From the NCBI GenBank assembly GCA_029252625.1, contig JAQXBA010000005.1:1-32504 (forward strand): DNA of 32,504 nt. Direction: 5' to 3'. A program made the position numbers and the translations under genes. Shown here piece after piece: positions 30,178-32,504 of the stretch (positions within the stretch are counted from its first letter, which is position 1; each line of letters starts with the position of its first letter). This DNA is from Opitutia bacterium. GTDB lineage: Bacteria; Verrucomicrobiota; Verrucomicrobiia; Opitutales; Coraliomargaritaceae. The notes beneath the pieces were generated by a model. That model was not told where the DNA came from. It was given only the letters and a program-made list of their open reading frames with translations, and ran no database searches.

Positions 30178-30578
30178 GCGTCCCAGCCTCCTTTTAAACT
30201 ATAAACTTCGGCATCTGGTAGGGCCTTACGTAGACGCTCGGCAATCCGCTTGCTCGTGCCGCAACGTTGACTGCCACAATAGACTACAATTGGGCGTGGA
30301 TGCGTGAGCCATGTCTCCATGAGCTGGATGATGCCAGTATCCCACTGATCATCATTAAGATAAATCGCGGTAGGAATGTGTTCAGCGTGGTAATCAGCCT
30401 CATCGCGTGCATCGATCCAGATGACCTGTAGTGCCCGTGCATCGGCAGGCCGAATCTCGCCTGCGGCTAACCCAGGCTCGGCCCAAGGCAAGGGAGCGAG
30501 TTCGCTAAATAACGAGAATGCTACGCCCAGTAAAGTGAGCGCGATGATGAATGAAATCTCTCGGAAAAACCTAGCCAT
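30165..30578 (-). CDS. Membrane-anchored rhodanese-domain protein
   Basis: A 137-residue protein with an N-terminal membrane anchor (about 8-26) followed by a rhodanese domain with IDARDEADYHAEHIPTA and the active-site loop YCGSQRCGTS. The catalytic cysteine is C101, and a second cysteine, C106, lies in the loop. It would transfer sulfane sulfur, or act on thiols, outside the cytoplasm. It is the first gene of the rhodanese-MauE-DUF1573 unit; all three products carry loop cysteines and are exported or membrane-bound, which points to one redox or sulfur pathway. Confidence 0.9.
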   Translation of the reverse strand: MARFFREISFIIALTLLGVAFSLFSELAPLPWAEPGLAAGEIRPADARALQVIWIDARDEADYHAEHIPTAIYLNDDQWDTGIIQLMETWLTHPRPIVVYCGSQRCGTSKRIAERLRKALPDAEVYSLKGGWDAWLQ

Positions 30579-30646
30579 TTAAAATTAGGGTAGCGCAACT
30601 CAGACTGCGCGCAAGACTTCTGAGTCGGTCTGATCTAGGATTAATT

Positions 30647-30773
30647 GTTGCTGGGTAGATGTCGACTGGCGATGGACGAATCTTGAAGTCGAGTCTATGT
30701 AAGAGTCAACTGGAGCAAAGATTGTCGGCGATTCGCCCACCGAATCGAAGTGATGCGGGCGAGTCTACCCAAC
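30647..30773 (+). other. Possible structured leader or small RNA upstream of nth
   Basis: In the 282-base gap between divergent rhodanese and nth genes, a distal pairing of GTT plus GGGTAGA (30647-30659) with TCTACCC plus AAC (30764-30773) encloses a perfect hairpin, CGATTCG-CCCAC-CGAATCG (30729-30747). The gap is otherwise non-coding. No known RNA family is recognised, and the pairing could be chance. Confidence 0.3.
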
Positions 30774-30860
30774 TCTATTCTGTAGTCAGTGCGTACCGTC
30801 CGCCATCATCGATACATTTTTTCGTGGTGCACAGTCGCTTGCGAATGTATCCGTATTTTT

Positions 30861-31514
30861 ATGATTAAAAAAGCCCGTGCTGCATATGTCCTGCAACGTT
30901 TGCAAGAGTTGTATCCGAATCCGCCAATTCCGTTGAATCATAAAGACCCGTATACCTTGCTGATCGCGGTTCTACTCTCGGCGCAGTGCACCGATGAGCG
31001 GGTCAACCAAATCACGCCGACACTGTTTGCGCGGGCAGATACGCCGAAGGCGATGCTGCAAGTGCCCGTTGAGGAGATTCGTGAGATCATTCGGCCCTGT
31101 GGCCTTTCGCCTATGAAGTCAAAGGGCATTGCTGGTCTGTCGCGGATGCTGATCGAAGATCATGGGGGCGTAGTGCCTGCTGATATGGCGATACTGGAAA
31201 CTTTTCCGGGTGTGGGACATAAAACCGCTTCGGTGGTGATGTCGCAGGCGTTTGGCGTGCCAGCGTTTGCGGTCGATACGCATATTCATCGCCTTGCGCA
31301 GCGCTGGGGCTTAACCGATGGCAAAAGTGTGGTGCAGACCGAGCGTGATCTAAAACGGCTGTTTCCTGAGTCGAGTTGGAGTGCCTTGCATTTGCAGATT
31401 ATTTATTACGGTCGCGAGTATTGCTCGGCGCGCGGCTGCGATGGCACCATCTGCCCAATTTGTCGGACGCTCTACCCGAACCGAAAACGAGCGGCGAAGG
31501 TTAACAAGGCCTAG
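30861..31514 (+). CDS. nth: Endonuclease III
   Basis: A 217-residue DNA glycosylase/AP lyase for oxidised pyrimidines in base-excision repair. The helix-hairpin-helix is FPGVGHKTASVV with catalytic K121, and D139 lies in FAVDTHIHRL, both as in the family. ATG 30861 gives the standard N-terminus; the frame runs upstream to 30789, but that extension is not homologous. The C-terminal cysteines are C188, C193, C198 and C201 (Cx4Cx4Cx2C) instead of the usual Cx6Cx2Cx5C, so the iron-sulfur loop is atypical. Confidence 0.95.
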   Translation: MIKKARAAYVLQRLQELYPNPPIPLNHKDPYTLLIAVLLSAQCTDERVNQITPTLFARADTPKAMLQVPVEEIREIIRPCGLSPMKSKGIAGLSRMLIEDHGGVVPADMAILETFPGVGHKTASVVMSQAFGVPAFAVDTHIHRLAQRWGLTDGKSVVQTERDLKRLFPESSWSALHLQIIYYGREYCSARGCDGTICPICRTLYPNRKRAAKVNKA

Positions 31515-31711
31515 CACATTCGAACTTTGAGCATAGAACCCCGCAACTTTGGCGGAGACTTGACGCGCTCGGCGCGCAATGCGACGATACGACGTTGCTC
31601 TTAGCTAACAGCTTCTTGCCAAGCCACATGTCTTGCTCTGATGTTAATTTTTGGTCATTTATTTCAACTGAGCGGGTAAAGCAGCATACTGTTCTATGCT
31701 AAGGCTCATTA

Positions 31712-32071
31712 TCAAAAAAGTGAGTCCGTTTCTTGCGTGCCAAGATCAAAACTCGCGGCATCACTAGTCGTTTTTAAACCAGTGTTGTATGTCTTGGGGG
31801 AATTAAAGGCGGAGCCTTTAGTCAAGCTTAGGGAGGTGTAGTTCATCTCGAACTCTGAGGATTCGCTGGTGCGTGTCACTGTGGCTGTCTTTGCATTGAC
31901 GAACAGTTGGCGCTTCACTGCTAGACGACTTTCGATGACTGGAGCGTCACTTTGTTCGACCAACTGATATATGAAATAAGTGCCTTGTTCGAAAGCGGAT
32001 AGCTGGCAAGTAGCAGCCACGATGAGTGTGGCGCCTAGGTAAGCGAGTGCGGTTTGTCTGAGGCGCGGCAT
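31712..32071 (-). CDS. Small exported hypothetical protein
   Basis: A 119-residue protein from ATG 32071 with a signal-peptide-like start (about residues 5-26, RQTALAYLGATLIVAATCQL). A TTG at 32095 would lengthen it by eight residues without need. The mature part is Ser/Thr-rich and beta-prone, with no recognisable domain. It lies between nth and clpB on the opposite strand to both. It may be real, but no homology supports it. Confidence 0.55.
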   Translation of the reverse strand: MPRLRQTALAYLGATLIVAATCQLSAFEQGTYFIYQLVEQSDAPVIESRLAVKRQLFVNAKTATVTRTSESSEFEMNYTSLSLTKGSAFNSPKTYNTGLKTTSDAASFDLGTQETDSLF

Positions 32072-32292
32072 ATTCACGTGACAAGGTGCGAGCAACGCTG
32101 ACCTTGTCGAGAGTCATTCATCGTGATTGGGTGTGTCATTTTGTCGCTATAGTGGTTAGGTTGGCTCGTGGTGCTGGTTTTAAATGCGCAAGGTTTTCAG
32201 TCTATCCTAGCTAGGCGACTTAATCATAATGTTTTGTGCGGAATTGATTACTTGGTTCGTCTGTTGAAGCGAATTATGCAAGAATGATCGGT

Positions 32293-32504
32293 ATGAATAT
32301 TGATTTTAACAAATTTACTGAAAAATCTGCTTTTGCCGTGCAGGAGGCACAGAACCTTGCGCAACGTTACGGTCAGCAGGAGATCGACGTCTGGCATCTT
32401 CTGCTCGCTCTGGTTCAACAGGAAGGTGGCATTGTGCCCAGCTTATTGGAGCGATTGCAAATTACGCCGGCTGCGGTACAACTCGCTACGGAACGTGAGG
32501 TCGA
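32293..32504 (+). CDS. clpB: ATP-dependent disaggregase ClpB, N-terminal part (partial)
   Basis: The frame runs off the right edge of the window after about 70 residues. MNIDFNKFTEKS followed by VQEAQNLAQRYGQQEIDVWHLL is the Clp N-domain of ClpB, the Hsp100 chaperone that rescues aggregated proteins with DnaK. I chose ATG 32293 as the family-typical start; an in-frame ATG at 32284 would add three residues. I see no CIRCE-type inverted repeat upstream in 32105-32283. Confidence 0.9.
   Translation, partial: MNIDFNKFTEKSAFAVQEAQNLAQRYGQQEIDVWHLLLALVQQEGGIVPSLLERLQITPAAVQLATEREV

Noticed and set aside
31564-31576. Short hairpin CGCGC-TCG-GCGCG after nth
   Set aside because: Only 5 bp and no T-run; could occur by chance, so not called a terminator.

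Overview
The window looks like a chromosomal segment of a Verrucomicrobiota bacterium, probably class Opitutae (Puniceicoccales, Coraliomargarita-like). This is an inference from gene content. The clues are a very large PilX/GspK-like pilin of the Verru_Chthon cassette A kind, a rhodanese-MauE-DUF1573 gene cluster, a DUF4838 glycan-associated secreted protein, and a pyruvate kinase with a non-standard cation-site sequence. Base composition looks even across the window. I see no transposase, integrase, CRISPR array, rRNA or tRNA gene, so the segment reads as core chromosome with lineage-specific parts.

Layout. 1-2933: the end of a type II secretion / type IV pilus-like cluster, with a partial upstream gene and then GspL-, GspM- and GspC-like single-pass membrane proteins in one tightly packed transcript. 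3023-4216 (-): a FIST sensory protein. 4533-6797: a hybrid histidine kinase (REC-PAS-PAS-HisKA-HATPase-REC) whose first receiver is degenerate. 7034-10057: a single 1007-residue polypeptide joining 2-oxoacid dehydrogenase E1 alpha, E1 beta, a lipoyl domain and an E2 acyltransferase core. 10351-12801: a secreted DUF4838 protein. 12815-14465 (-): an FAD oxidoreductase overlapping a YtqB/MnmM-type tRNA methyltransferase, together possibly a two-gene counterpart of MnmC. 14579-17622 (+): yraN, zwf and opcA, i.e. entry to the oxidative pentose phosphate pathway with its assembly factor.

17654-21463 (-): five genes read in one direction with short gaps (YycJ-like MBL hydrolase, pyruvate kinase, a one-TM hypothetical, a cyclic-nucleotide-binding protein and an exported PrxQ-type peroxiredoxin). 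21648-23276 (+): folE2 (GTP cyclohydrolase IB) and a Nudix hydrolase, with a perfect 13-bp inverted repeat upstream of folE2. 23271-27085 (-): the large PilX-like protein and a small exported partner, divergent from 27298-28830 (+), an NtrC-family sigma-54 activator. 28993-30578 (-): rhodanese, MauE-like and DUF1573 genes, which look like a periplasmic/membrane redox or sulfur module. 30861-31514 (+): endonuclease III. 31712-32071 (-): a small exported hypothetical. 32293-window end: the start of clpB.

Themes: central carbon metabolism (zwf/opcA, pyk, E1-E2 fusion), envelope and secretion (Gsp-like genes, PilX-like protein, exported proteins), tRNA/DNA maintenance (MnmM pair, Nth, YraN) and signalling (FIST, hybrid kinase, NtrC-type regulator, cNMP protein). 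Most starts lack a strong Shine-Dalgarno sequence, so several start choices rest on protein homology or signal-peptide position.
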